Origin: Shewanella psychrophila | GTDB taxonomy: Bacteria > Pseudomonadota > Gammaproteobacteria > Enterobacterales > Shewanellaceae | DNA length: 64,000 bases | Direction of reading: 5' to 3' | Assembly (NCBI RefSeq): GCF_002005305.1 | Contig: NZ_CP014782.1 | Coordinates: 2,480,001 to 2,544,000 of the forward strand | Part shown: piece after piece, positions 7,976 through 16,637 of the stretch | Layout: every line of letters begins with the position of its first letter | Position numbering within the stretch: position 1 is the first letter of the stretch | Made by a program: the position numbers and the translations under genes | The notes under the pieces: model-generated | Told to the model about the DNA's origin: nothing | Databases searched by the model: none | What the model saw: only the letters and a program-made list of their open reading frames with translations

Positions 7976-10282
7976 TTAATTAATCGCTTGAATTGTTATT
8001 TTATGTAAGATTTCGCTAGGTAGCAGAGGCGTTGGTTCATGGTTAGCATATTCATCGAACCCTGCACGGTAATAATCGGATAAAGGATGACCAGACTGAC
8101 CACCAGGTATCACCATGATGGCCTGAGACTCGAGTCCAGGCTGTACGATAAAACGCTGAGATGCACCAAAAGTACTTCTCTGTACCGCAGGCATAAAGCT
8201 ATCACCAAAACCAGCCACGGTTGGCATGTCTAGCAAAGAACTTAGCAGCGGCATCTGCTTGCTGAAGGGATGCTGTATCTTAAGGACATTGACCTTGCCC
8301 CATGTAAGATCTGCTAGCAAGCCGGCATCACTGTGCTTATCTAGTAATTCCTGAGTAGAGTCAGAGTAAGCCTGAATAGCAAACTTATCCCAACTTGAAT
8401 ACTGTTCGGGAAGCCAAGAATCAGGCTTATCTTCGAGCAGTTGCCACATGGCAGGCTCCAGATAACGTTTAACTGGAGATAGAGACACATTTATCTCTTT
8501 CAAACCTGTCTCTAAGGGAGCGAAGCTTGCGTCGAGCAACTTAGCCCTAAAGCTGCGCACTAAGGTATAACCGACAGAATCAGCACAGGCACATGCCTGC
8601 CAATCCCTGATAAATTGAATATCTTTGGCAAATCTGACGGGTTCTAGTGAAAGCAAGTTAATCAGATAATCATGCCAAGGCATTAAAAACTTGGCTTCAT
8701 TATCTAACTGCAATCGATAAAAGTCCTGCTCGGTAAACTGCTCCGACTCGAATAGCCTGTCACGGATCTGCTGACTTCTGGCGCCTAGCGCATAACCACC
8801 ATCACCGAAGCGGCTGGATTGCTCTGCCGATATCACACGGGAGTTGGCCGACCACAGCCGTCCGTGCTCAGGATTCAGTACTTGTGGCAGCTCTGTCTCA
8901 TCTATCCCCCACAGTGCTCCTTGAAAGCTGTCTGGTAATTGCGCCACATTAGCAGGATTCGTCCTTGATGGCACCGCTCCGGCGGGTTTCCAGGCGGCGT
9001 TACCTTCACTGTCAACCAGCATCAAGTTTTGTACCGGGATCCCAAATGTCGTCGCCAGTGCTAATCCCTCTTTTACACTCTCAACCGCTTCCAATTCCAT
9101 CAGCTCCATATCGACGGCATAATCTTGGTGTGCGACCCAAGAAAGTGCATAGTCTTGTCCATTTACATGCTTAACCGGACCAAATTTGGATAACTGAATC
9201 GGATATTCGACACTCGAATGATCGCCCGGAAGTTTCATTAACTCTATTTCTGTAGCTAACGGCTCATTTTTATCGATTGCTACCCAATCTGCGGTATCTA
9301 TATAGGCATTGGTAAACCCCCAAGCAACCTTATTATTTGTCCCCACAACAATAGCTGGCGCACCAGGCAATGACACACCAGTAACTTGTATAGGTTCACC
9401 GGTATCTGATGGGTAATTCAATTGAGCACGATACCAGATGATAGGAACCGCAAATGACAGATGCATATCATCGGATAACATGGCCCGTCCACTCTCAGTC
9501 AGCTCTCCGGTTACAGCCCAATTATTACTACCGATATCAACGGGTTCCTCAATGGTACTAATTAACGCTGTCGCTAACAGTCGAGGCTCAAGTGCAGGAA
9601 TCAATACCTCCTGTGAAGGAAGCAGACTGGAATCTAGCGCCGCTTGATAAGGGCTATTTTGTGTCACGAAAGCCAGCATCTGCTCACCATACAGGCCTTG
9701 TATCTGAGTCAAAGCCATGTCTCGCTTTGGAGTATTGCCTTGCAGGTCTAGGTACATGCTATAGATCACAAGCAAACTATCGGCGGGTCGCCACGTTTGT
9801 GGGCTTGCCACTGTGAGCAGATATTCGAAAGAGCTAACACTTTGCTCTGCTACCGCTGCATTGACCCCATTGGCATAGGCCTGTAACAGCAGTTTTTGTT
9901 TTGGCTCCATCTTAGCGACTGTATTCTCGGCTCGTTTCCTCAATTGATGAAAACGGCGAGACTTATCTAGCTTAAGCGCCTTGTAGCCGAAGATCTCAGC
10001 TAGCTCACCCGCTGAATTACGCCTCAACAGATCCATCTGAAAGAATCTATCTTGCCCATGTGCAAAACCCAGAGCATAGGCCACATCTTGACGATTATCT
10101 CCTTTGATAACCGCTGTACCTAATCTGTCTCTTTCTATAGTCACAGATTCAAATAGATGGCCGCTGCGAAACTGTCCAGAAAGCTTAGGCAGGCTCAGAT
10201 ATAGTCCAAAATATACTGTCGAGATCAGAATGAAAATCAGAGAAAGGGTAGAAACCAGGAGTATTTTTATTATTTTAGTCAT
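7976..10282 (-). CDS. Penicillin/acyl-homoserine-lactone acylase family Ntn hydrolase
   Basis: An N-terminal-nucleophile amidohydrolase of the penicillin G acylase superfamily, 768 residues. An N-terminal membrane/signal segment (about 6-27) is followed by the alpha part (GFAHGQDRFFQMDLLRR). The autoprocessing site is Gly252-Ser253 in DIGSNNWAVTG, where Ser253 would become the catalytic N-terminus of the beta chain. The beta chain carries LSDDMHLSFAVPIIWY and PGAPAIVVGTNNKVAWGFTN. Family members hydrolyse amide-linked acyl chains of beta-lactams, N-acyl homoserine lactones or cyclic lipopeptides; which applies here cannot be told from sequence. TTG at 10285 is a rival start; ATG 10282 is preferred. 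The gene stands alone. Confidence 0.88.
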   Translation of the reverse strand: MTKIIKILLVSTLSLIFILISTVYFGLYLSLPKLSGQFRSGHLFESVTIERDRLGTAVIKGDNRQDVAYALGFAHGQDRFFQMDLLRRNSAGELAEIFGYKALKLDKSRRFHQLRKRAENTVAKMEPKQKLLLQAYANGVNAAVAEQSVSSFEYLLTVASPQTWRPADSLLVIYSMYLDLQGNTPKRDMALTQIQGLYGEQMLAFVTQNSPYQAALDSSLLPSQEVLIPALEPRLLATALISTIEEPVDIGSNNWAVTGELTESGRAMLSDDMHLSFAVPIIWYRAQLNYPSDTGEPIQVTGVSLPGAPAIVVGTNNKVAWGFTNAYIDTADWVAIDKNEPLATEIELMKLPGDHSSVEYPIQLSKFGPVKHVNGQDYALSWVAHQDYAVDMELMELEAVESVKEGLALATTFGIPVQNLMLVDSEGNAAWKPAGAVPSRTNPANVAQLPDSFQGALWGIDETELPQVLNPEHGRLWSANSRVISAEQSSRFGDGGYALGARSQQIRDRLFESEQFTEQDFYRLQLDNEAKFLMPWHDYLINLLSLEPVRFAKDIQFIRDWQACACADSVGYTLVRSFRAKLLDASFAPLETGLKEINVSLSPVKRYLEPAMWQLLEDKPDSWLPEQYSSWDKFAIQAYSDSTQELLDKHSDAGLLADLTWGKVNVLKIQHPFSKQMPLLSSLLDMPTVAGFGDSFMPAVQRSTFGASQRFIVQPGLESQAIMVIPGGQSGHPLSDYYRAGFDEYANHEPTPLLPSEILHKITIQAIN

Positions 10283-10286
10283 CAAG

Positions 10287-10317
10287 CATCGTCATAATAT
10301 CCATCATCATGACGATG
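10287..10317. promoter_or_regulatory. Inverted repeat in the acylase 5' leader
   Basis: CATCGTCAT (10287-10295) and ATGACGATG (10309-10317) form a perfect 9-bp inverted repeat just upstream of the acylase start. It could be an operator or an RNA hairpin near the ribosome site. Function is inferred from position only. Confidence 0.35.
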
Positions 10318-10449
10318 ACTATAACCTAAGTTACACTCATGTTAACTAAAACAATTTAACATTAGAATAATTGCACCAACTTAATATAATAGCGATGAGC
10401 ATAAACAGACATAAAGCAGAACTCAGGAACTAATCTCCTTGGAAAAGCA

Positions 10450-10716
10450 TTACATGCACTGAGCCAATGCGCCCTTCTTCGTCGCCGCCATGACACAGCC
10501 TCGTTCACTATCCGTAGCCGCCTTACAATCCGCCATTAAGGTCTTATGATCAGGCGCCATACTGCCAAGCACCTTCTTAGCATGCTTAACCACTTCAGTA
10601 CATTTTCCCACCGGAACGGGATCATAGTTAGTGCAGCCACTGAGTATTAAAAAAAGAATAACCGTAAAGAACAAGGTAATACGATTAACTTTATCGACAG
10701 TTGAGAACTTAGGCAT
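10450..10716 (-). CDS. Small cysteine-rich lipoprotein, function unknown
   Basis: An 88-residue protein with a hydrophobic signal (about 12-27) and lipobox ILSGC, so probably lipidated at Cys28. The mature part has four further cysteines (GKCTEV, ADCKAA, RGCVMA, and AQCM at the very end) that could form two disulphides in the periplasm. I do not recognise the family. It is monocistronic and lies upstream of the acylase on the same strand with about 165 bases between them. Confidence 0.7.
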   Translation of the reverse strand: MPKFSTVDKVNRITLFFTVILFLILSGCTNYDPVPVGKCTEVVKHAKKVLGSMAPDHKTLMADCKAATDSERGCVMAATKKGALAQCM

Positions 10717-10919
10717 GAATATTCCTTGATCGCTAAACTTGAGTAACTAACCTTCTATTAAACCTTGTCAGTAAGAAAATAAAACTAGAAAACTGACTTA
10801 AAAAAGGCACTTAGAAATAGTAGAAGATAAACTTGGATTTTGCACATTTTGTATTAACCCTTTGCTCCATTAGAATAGCCGCTTCTAACAATAGAATGAT
10901 CAATGGCAAGGCTGACAAT

Positions 10920-11171
10920 ATGGCTAAACCCAACAAGAAAGGCCCGACACGTACTGTCGATATCTTCTGTGCTAAGTGCAAAACCCAGCTATTCAAATAT
11001 CGCAAGGGAGGCAAAGGGGCTTTAGTGAAGTGCTTCAAGGAGCGAATCGTCGAAGACTTCACTCAAACGCCCTGCATCTGCCCAAATTGTGGACGAGAGT
11101 TCGCCAGAAATACCTTAGTAAGAGGCACGCCTGCATTTAAGATGATAGGTGGAAAAGTGACATTTAAATGA
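10920..11171 (+). CDS. Small zinc-ribbon-like protein
   Basis: An 83-residue basic protein with two CxxC-type knuckles, FCAKCKTQLFKY and CICPNCGREF, that should bind one Zn(II). Between them is a Lys/Gly-rich stretch. I chose ATG 10920 (MAKPNKKGPTRTVDIFC) because AAGG lies eight bases upstream and the extension from 10833 is non-conserved-looking leader. Members of this loose group are small nucleic-acid- or protein-binding proteins; no specific function can be assigned. It is divergent from the small lipoprotein gene. Confidence 0.75.
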   Translation: MAKPNKKGPTRTVDIFCAKCKTQLFKYRKGGKGALVKCFKERIVEDFTQTPCICPNCGREFARNTLVRGTPAFKMIGGKVTFK

Positions 11172-11251
11172 ACTAGCAACTCCCATTCAATAGCCATATT
11201 ATTTTCTTCTTAATGTAAAATGAGCAGCTGATTGTTTGTTGATTTATAGCA

Positions 11252-11545
11252 CTATACTTTTTCTAGTTTTTTTATCAAAAAATCAAGGAATGCCCTGACA
11301 TGTGGTTTAGGGTATTGAGCGGCTTTATAGATAGCAAAGATTTCACCACTGCCTTCCTCCCAATGATTCACAAGCCAGCGAAGTAAAAGTTCAACTAGAT
11401 CTTTACTTTCAAGGTCAGACTTTACCATCCCCAAAATAGCAAATAACCCCGCTCCCCTTTAAAACAGCAGTTAACAAGGCTTCACCTGTCTTTTGATTAG
11501 AAAGAGCACCTAATCCCTCCCTTTGGTAAAAAAATCAACCTCGTT
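11252..11545 (-). pseudogene. Remnant of a LysR-family regulator (C-terminal part)
   Basis: The last about 60 residues (NHWEEGSGEIFAIYKAAQYP, HVRAFLDFLIKKL) match the C-terminus of the intact LysR protein at 14929-15819. Further upstream the similarity continues in shifted frames: GEALLTAVLKGSGV corresponds to GSPLLTAALKDCGV, and DFFTKG to HWFFAKG. So this is the decayed 3' third of a paralogous LysR gene with frameshifts and no helix-turn-helix part left. Its final 105 bases are identical to the intact copy, while the part before that is clearly diverged. Confidence 0.85.
11267..11371. repeat. 105-bp direct repeat, copy 1 (LysR 3' end)
   Basis: Identical base for base to 14938-15042, in the same orientation, 3,671 bp apart. 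The two copies bracket the TonB receptor gene. Identity stops abruptly after CCAATGATTCAC. Confidence 0.9.
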
Positions 11546-12026
11546 ACACACAGGTGTAACAATTTACTACAACCTTAATTTCTTAGCCATGAACCAGGGA
11601 GTGTTCTAAAACTCTTAGCTTCTCCCATTCAAAAAATAATTACTTCAACATTTTGTTATACAAAGAAAAACAATAACCAGACAAATTAATTTTATAAGCT
11701 TTCAATTAACGGTTCGTATTTTTATCAAGTCCCCATCTACGTAAAGTCTCTCGCGCTTCTTAAACTGTATCCTAAATTTAAATTTCCCCTCAAACAGGAG
11801 AAACAACTTAAACCATTGACTTAATTGAATTAGACGATATTTAAGTGTAGATATGAAGTGCAAATATTTCGTTACGCATTTATTAATATGAACAAATGTG
11901 TCCACAATTGACTAAGTGTAACAAATCTGTAGATTAAAGGTTTAGTTAAAGTGGGAGCTTTAACTTAAAAACACAAAACTCAATGCAACTATAAAATTGA
12001 GTACAAACATAACTAAGGGAATGAAT
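11546..12026. other. AT-rich region upstream of the second TonB receptor
   Basis: A low-GC stretch holding the receptor promoter and leader. A 67-codon minus-strand frame at 11702-11905 has no recognisable features and is probably spurious. I could not identify an operator. Confidence 0.4.
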
Positions 12027-14873
12027 ATGATACCAGTAAGCAGTTTAACAAAAGCTGTACGGGTGGCGTTACTCGCGACTACGAGTACTGCGCTACTAAC
12101 AAGCACTAGCTTATATGCAGCAGAAGAAGAAAAAGTAATTGAACGAATCGAAGTTACCGGTTCAAAAATTAAACGTATTGGTGATCTATCTCCAACACCT
12201 GTTACCGTGATAACTGGTGCTGATATGATGAAAATGGGGATCACCAATGTCGCGGATATCCTGAACAAACTGCCATCTTCTACTGTTGGTATCTCTCCAG
12301 AAACCTCTAACAATACAATTTTTGCAAACGGTTTAAACCAAACTAATTTACGTGGTTTAGGAAGTGATAGGACTCTAGTTCTGGTTAATGGTCGACGTTT
12401 TGTAGCCGGTTCTAATGGCAGTTCGGCTGTCGATTTAAACACTATCCCGACAGCAATGGTCTCAAGAATCGAGGTCATTACAGGTGGCGCATCAGCAGTT
12501 TACGGTTCTGACGCCATCGCTGGTGTAATTAACATCATCACACGTAAAGACGTTGATGGTGTCGAATTAGATGTATCTTATACTCAGCCTGAGCAAAGCG
12601 GTGGCGAAGAAAGTCAGTTCTCTCTTACTGCAGGGGGAAATTATCTGAATGATAAGCTGTCTACAGTATTTAACTTTACATATGCGGAACAAAAAGAGTT
12701 ACGTAACACAGACCGTGACTTTTTAGATAATCCAGTTAACAGTATTTATAACCCAGCGTGGGACTCGTCTTTAGAAAATGGTACGCCTGCACGTATCCCA
12801 TATATTGGCCGTAAGCCATTATCTTGGATCAACGAGCCTGGTACTTTCTTTGCTAATGATGGTGGTCAATATACCTTCGACAGTAATGGTGCAATGAAGG
12901 TATTTGATTATGGTGAAGGATTAATCGAAGGACCAGGTAATAACGGTAACTATTGTGGCCCAAGCTGTGAAGGCTATGACCCTCTTGATTATGGTCTAGT
13001 AAGAACACCACTCGAACGTATGGTCTTTACCCTAAACACAGATTATGAAATCAATGATGATCATAAGATCTTTACTGAAATTACGTATGTAGATTATCAG
13101 TCTAATGGTGAAAGTACGCCAGTATTCCATACGAGTAACAAAATTGAAGCAGATAACGCATTCCTTCCAGAGGATACACGTCAGCTCATGACTGATACAG
13201 GAATGGATTCCTTGAACCTATATCGTATTGATACCGAGTTTGGAAATCGTACCTATAACCAAGATCGTGAAACATTAAGATTCTTAGTCGGTATTGAGGG
13301 CGCGATTACTGATGAGTGGGAATATTCACTCCATGCTCAGCGTGGCCAGCTAAAAGAAACAACACTTTGGGGCGGTGAGATCTGGGCAGATCGTTACAAT
13401 CAAGCTAAAGATGCAGTCTTTGCTGATGACGGCAGTATAGTTTGCCGTGATGCCGATGCAAGAGCAGATGGCTGTGTACCGTTAAACCTTCTAGGCGTTA
13501 ATCAGGCTAGCCAAGACTCTATCGATTGGGTAAGCACAAGTGCAGGTCAAACGGCAAAAACAACCCAAACAACTGCAGGCTTAGTTGTCAACGGAGCTTT
13601 ATTTGACGTGCCTGCAGGCTATGTAAGTGCAGCATTTAGCGCTGACTACCGCAAAGAAGAGTCAGAAACTAAACCGGATCAAGCACTGATTGACGGCACC
13701 ATCTTTGGTAATAACTCAATGCCAATGAAGGGTGAATACGATGTTACTGAATTAGCTGCAGAATTTAGTATTCCACTGCTATCAGATATGTTCCTTGCCC
13801 ATGACTTGGGTCTTGATCTTGCTTATCGCTGGATGGATTACAGCACGGCTGGAACCGATGATGCTTGGAAAATAGGTCTAAACTGGTCTCCAATTGAAGA
13901 CTTGAGATTCCGTGCAACTAAGTCTAAGTCAGTTCGTGCTCCTAACATTGGTGAACTATTTGACCCAGGTGGACAAACATTTGAAAGCTTTAAAGATGTC
14001 TGTGATGCGATCAATGTCGAGTTAGGGCCTGATGGAAATCGTAAGAAGAACTGTCAAGCGGCAGGCCTTCCTCAAGACTGGAACCCAAGCGCTGAGTGGT
14101 ATCAGAGTAATACTCCAGGTGTTAATGCTGGTAATCCTGATCTGAAACCTGAAACATCAAATGACTATACAATTGGTATGGTATACACGCCTAATTATCT
14201 TGAAGGCTTTTCACTAACCGTTGACTATTGGGCATTTGAAATATCAGATGCGATTAACAATATCGACGTAGATGTAGCTGTCCGATACTGTTATGACTCT
14301 GTATCTCTAGACAATATTTATTGTGACCTATTTACTCGAGATACTACGACGGGCAATATTGTAGACTTCCTTCAAGCACCTGTTAACTCTGCTTCATTCG
14401 ATGTTAAGGGGGTAGATATTGAAACTCAATATAATATTCCAACTGATAGTTTCGGTGATTTCAACATTCACCTAATTGCCACTTATCTCGAACAATGGGA
14501 AACAAACCCAACAGGCTTTGCTGAAGATTTGCAGGTTGATGTGGGTGAATATACAGATCCACGCTGGAAGGCGATGTTTAGTTTAGGCTGGAAGTACGAT
14601 GCACTTAGCTTAGAAGCTAGGTCTAACTACCGTCACTCATCTGTTGCAGACAATGAATGGAAACCAGAAAACAACAATTATAACGATATTCCTTCACATA
14701 CGGTATGGGACTTTACTGGTTCGTATGATTTCAATGAATCACTTACTTTACGCTTCGGTGTGAAAAATGCATTTGATATTGCACCACCACGTAATCCTTA
14801 TGTTTATGATGGAGATGGTTATTATGACACTCAAGGACGTGCATTCTTCCTTGGTGCGAATTATAGACTTTAG
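12027..14873 (+). CDS. TonB-dependent outer-membrane receptor (large, oar/CirA-like plug)
   Basis: A 948-residue receptor. Signal peptide about 1-31 (ending TSTSLYAAEE), TonB-box/plug start IERIEVTGSKIKRIG, plug motifs LRGLGSDRTLVLVNGRRFV and GASAVYGSDAIAGVINII, then a long barrel ending GANYRL. ATG 12027 was chosen because AAGGGA at 12015-12020 is well spaced for it; longer frames open at TTG 11997 and ATG 12021. The plug style (VNGRRFV, DLNTIPTAMVSRIEV) is typical of Alteromonadales receptors linked to peptide or carbohydrate uptake. The adjacent LysR gene is a possible regulator. The gene sits between two copies of a LysR 3' end. Confidence 0.9.
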   Translation: MIPVSSLTKAVRVALLATTSTALLTSTSLYAAEEEKVIERIEVTGSKIKRIGDLSPTPVTVITGADMMKMGITNVADILNKLPSSTVGISPETSNNTIFANGLNQTNLRGLGSDRTLVLVNGRRFVAGSNGSSAVDLNTIPTAMVSRIEVITGGASAVYGSDAIAGVINIITRKDVDGVELDVSYTQPEQSGGEESQFSLTAGGNYLNDKLSTVFNFTYAEQKELRNTDRDFLDNPVNSIYNPAWDSSLENGTPARIPYIGRKPLSWINEPGTFFANDGGQYTFDSNGAMKVFDYGEGLIEGPGNNGNYCGPSCEGYDPLDYGLVRTPLERMVFTLNTDYEINDDHKIFTEITYVDYQSNGESTPVFHTSNKIEADNAFLPEDTRQLMTDTGMDSLNLYRIDTEFGNRTYNQDRETLRFLVGIEGAITDEWEYSLHAQRGQLKETTLWGGEIWADRYNQAKDAVFADDGSIVCRDADARADGCVPLNLLGVNQASQDSIDWVSTSAGQTAKTTQTTAGLVVNGALFDVPAGYVSAAFSADYRKEESETKPDQALIDGTIFGNNSMPMKGEYDVTELAAEFSIPLLSDMFLAHDLGLDLAYRWMDYSTAGTDDAWKIGLNWSPIEDLRFRATKSKSVRAPNIGELFDPGGQTFESFKDVCDAINVELGPDGNRKKNCQAAGLPQDWNPSAEWYQSNTPGVNAGNPDLKPETSNDYTIGMVYTPNYLEGFSLTVDYWAFEISDAINNIDVDVAVRYCYDSVSLDNIYCDLFTRDTTTGNIVDFLQAPVNSASFDVKGVDIETQYNIPTDSFGDFNIHLIATYLEQWETNPTGFAEDLQVDVGEYTDPRWKAMFSLGWKYDALSLEARSNYRHSSVADNEWKPENNNYNDIPSHTVWDFTGSYDFNESLTLRFGVKNAFDIAPPRNPYVYDGDGYYDTQGRAFFLGANYRL

Positions 14874-14890
14874 TCAATAAACTAGTTAAA

Positions 14891-14930
14891 TAAAAAGGAG
14901 CACAGATACCTGTGCTCCTTTTTATTTTTT
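14891..14930 (+). terminator. Strong intrinsic terminator of the TonB receptor
   Basis: Stem AAAAAGGAGCACAG (14892-14905) pairs with CTGTGCTCCTTTTT (14910-14923) around loop ATAC, followed by more T residues. The A-tract on the other side lets it also end the convergent LysR gene. Confidence 0.9.
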
Positions 14931-15819
14931 AACTTAATTTTTTTATCAAAAAATCAAGGAATGCCCTGACATGTGGTTTAGGGTATTGAGCGGCTTTATA
15001 GATAGCAAAGATTTCACCACTGCCTTCCTCCCAATGATTCACCGTCCAACCTGGTAAAACTTCCACTAGCTGGCCACTTTCTATATAAGATTTAACCATC
15101 CACTCAGACAAGAGCAGCACACCGCAGTCCTTAAGCGCAGCAGTGAGTAAAGGCGAGCCCCCTTTTGAAATAAAATTACCCTTAACAGAGATTTTTTGTT
15201 GGGCTTTCCCCTTAGCAAAAAACCAATGATTCCTCTGTCTCTCTTGACTGATAAGCAAGCAATTATGTTCATGTAGATCTGATGGCAGTGTGATCGGCGG
15301 TCGATGATTTAGATAGGTTGGAGACGCTGTCAATAAAGTAGGATGATTCAACAACTTTCTCGCTTTTAAACCACTATCTTGAGGAACACCTATACGAATA
15401 GCGAGATCCACATTTTCGCTATAAAGATCCACCAGCTTATTGTCGAGATCAAGCTCAATTTTTATATCCGGGTACATCTGCAGAAACTCTGGAATAATAG
15501 GCGCTAAGCAAAGGTTACCGAAACTTTCGAACACAGATATTCTTAACATTCCCTGAGGCGTATCTTGAGCCCCTCTCATCTCAGCCAGCAAAACATCGGT
15601 GTCTTCGACTAACTTTCCCGACTGCTTATAAAAGTAGTCCCCTTCTTCGGTCAAAACCAACTGGCGAGTACTCCTCTTAAATAACGTAGTTTTAAGTTGA
15701 GCTTCTAGACTGTCGATATTACGTGCAATGGAAGAAGGCGCCATATGCAAGACCTTAGCAGCCTGAGAAAAACTTCCCGAATCGACAACCTGATGAAATA
15801 CCTTAATCTGTTCTAGCAT
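14929..15819 (-). CDS. LysR-family transcriptional regulator
   Basis: A 296-residue LTTR: N-terminal winged HTH (MLEQIKVFHQVVDSGSFSQA, then APSSIARNIDSLEAQLKTTL) and a C-terminal periplasmic-binding-protein-like effector domain from about 90. ATG 15819 follows GGAGGAG with seven-base spacing, better than the upstream start at 15837. It is divergent from the AhpD-like gene with about 145 bases between, the usual arrangement for an LTTR and its target. The last 105 coding-strand-complement bases are duplicated at 11267-11371. Confidence 0.88.
   Translation of the reverse strand: MLEQIKVFHQVVDSGSFSQAAKVLHMAPSSIARNIDSLEAQLKTTLFKRSTRQLVLTEEGDYFYKQSGKLVEDTDVLLAEMRGAQDTPQGMLRISVFESFGNLCLAPIIPEFLQMYPDIKIELDLDNKLVDLYSENVDLAIRIGVPQDSGLKARKLLNHPTLLTASPTYLNHRPPITLPSDLHEHNCLLISQERQRNHWFFAKGKAQQKISVKGNFISKGGSPLLTAALKDCGVLLLSEWMVKSYIESGQLVEVLPGWTVNHWEEGSGEIFAIYKAAQYPKPHVRAFLDFLIKKLS
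14938..15042. repeat. 105-bp direct repeat, copy 2 (LysR 3' end)
   Basis: Identical to 11267-11371. It covers the last about 33 codons of the intact LysR gene. Beyond 15042 the two copies fall to a much lower, protein-level similarity. Confidence 0.9.
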
Positions 15820-15965
15820 CTTTGCACTCCTCCGCACTGACTAAACTAGCTTTGCAAAATACGCAAAACTGTTTCAGTTTATACACCTATTCAGTTAATT
15901 ATTCGAATTATGCACAATGATGTCATCCCAATAAAGCAGCCTAAAACTTAAATAAAGGACAAAAG

Positions 15966-16403
15966 ATGACGAGTCGTATTGATATCGCCCAAACACAACC
16001 CGCCGCATTAACCGCCATGATGTCAGTTGAAAACTATCTGGCAGACACCACATTATCTAGTGCACTAAAAGAACTGATTAAGATACGCGCCTCTATGCTT
16101 AATCAATGCGCCTATTGCATTCAAATACATACTGAAGTGGCTTTAAAAGTAGGCATATCACAACAGAAATTATTTGCAGTATCCGCCTGGAAGGAATCAC
16201 CACTGTTTGATAATACTGAGCGGTCAGTACTCGACCTCGTCGATGAACTCACTCATGTCTCACACCAAGGTTTAACTGATGACACCTATCAAACCTGTCT
16301 TGAATTGTTAGGTGAGGAACAGATCGCTCAAGTCATAATGCAAGTCATCATGATAAATGCCTGGAACCGCTTTGCAATAGCGACGAAAATGCAGCATAAA
16401 TAA
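15966..16403 (+). CDS. AhpD-like carboxymuconolactone decarboxylase family protein
   Basis: A 145-residue all-helical protein of the AhpD/CMD superfamily. The redox motif CAYCIQIH (Cys-x-x-Cys-x3-His) with the preceding LIKIRASMLNQ segment is diagnostic of the peroxidase branch. Such proteins reduce peroxides or act in stress defence with the two cysteines as the active pair. AAAGGAC precedes the ATG. It is divergent from a LysR gene that probably controls it. Confidence 0.88.
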   Translation: MTSRIDIAQTQPAALTAMMSVENYLADTTLSSALKELIKIRASMLNQCAYCIQIHTEVALKVGISQQKLFAVSAWKESPLFDNTERSVLDLVDELTHVSHQGLTDDTYQTCLELLGEEQIAQVIMQVIMINAWNRFAIATKMQHK

Positions 16404-16637
16404 TATAACTCAGCCTAATCCTTAGATAGTATTGATGAGCTCAGCGACTCAATGGAAAACTCCAATACCATTATGAAACTGAGCTTTACGCTAACCATTT
16501 ATTGCTACTCGGTTAATGTTCAATAGAGAAAACCCACAGATATATTGCTCACTAACTCATTTACTTTAACTTCCACTATCATAATCAATGTCACTTGTAC
16601 CGTTTGCTAAGGCAAGCAGTACAAGTTCACATCTTGG

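Noticed and set aside
11702..11905. 67-codon minus-strand frame upstream of the second TonB receptor
   Set aside because: AT-rich, no ribosome site, no domain or signal; it overlaps the expected promoter region of the receptor.
11960..12478. 172-codon frame antisense to the TonB receptor start
   Set aside because: Shadow of the receptor gene; hydrophobic composition follows from reading its codons backwards.
16593..16626. Hairpin ACTTGTAC...GTACAAGT after the M20D gene, considered as terminator
   Set aside because: Perfect 8-bp arms, but no T-run on the minus strand; kept out of the feature list.
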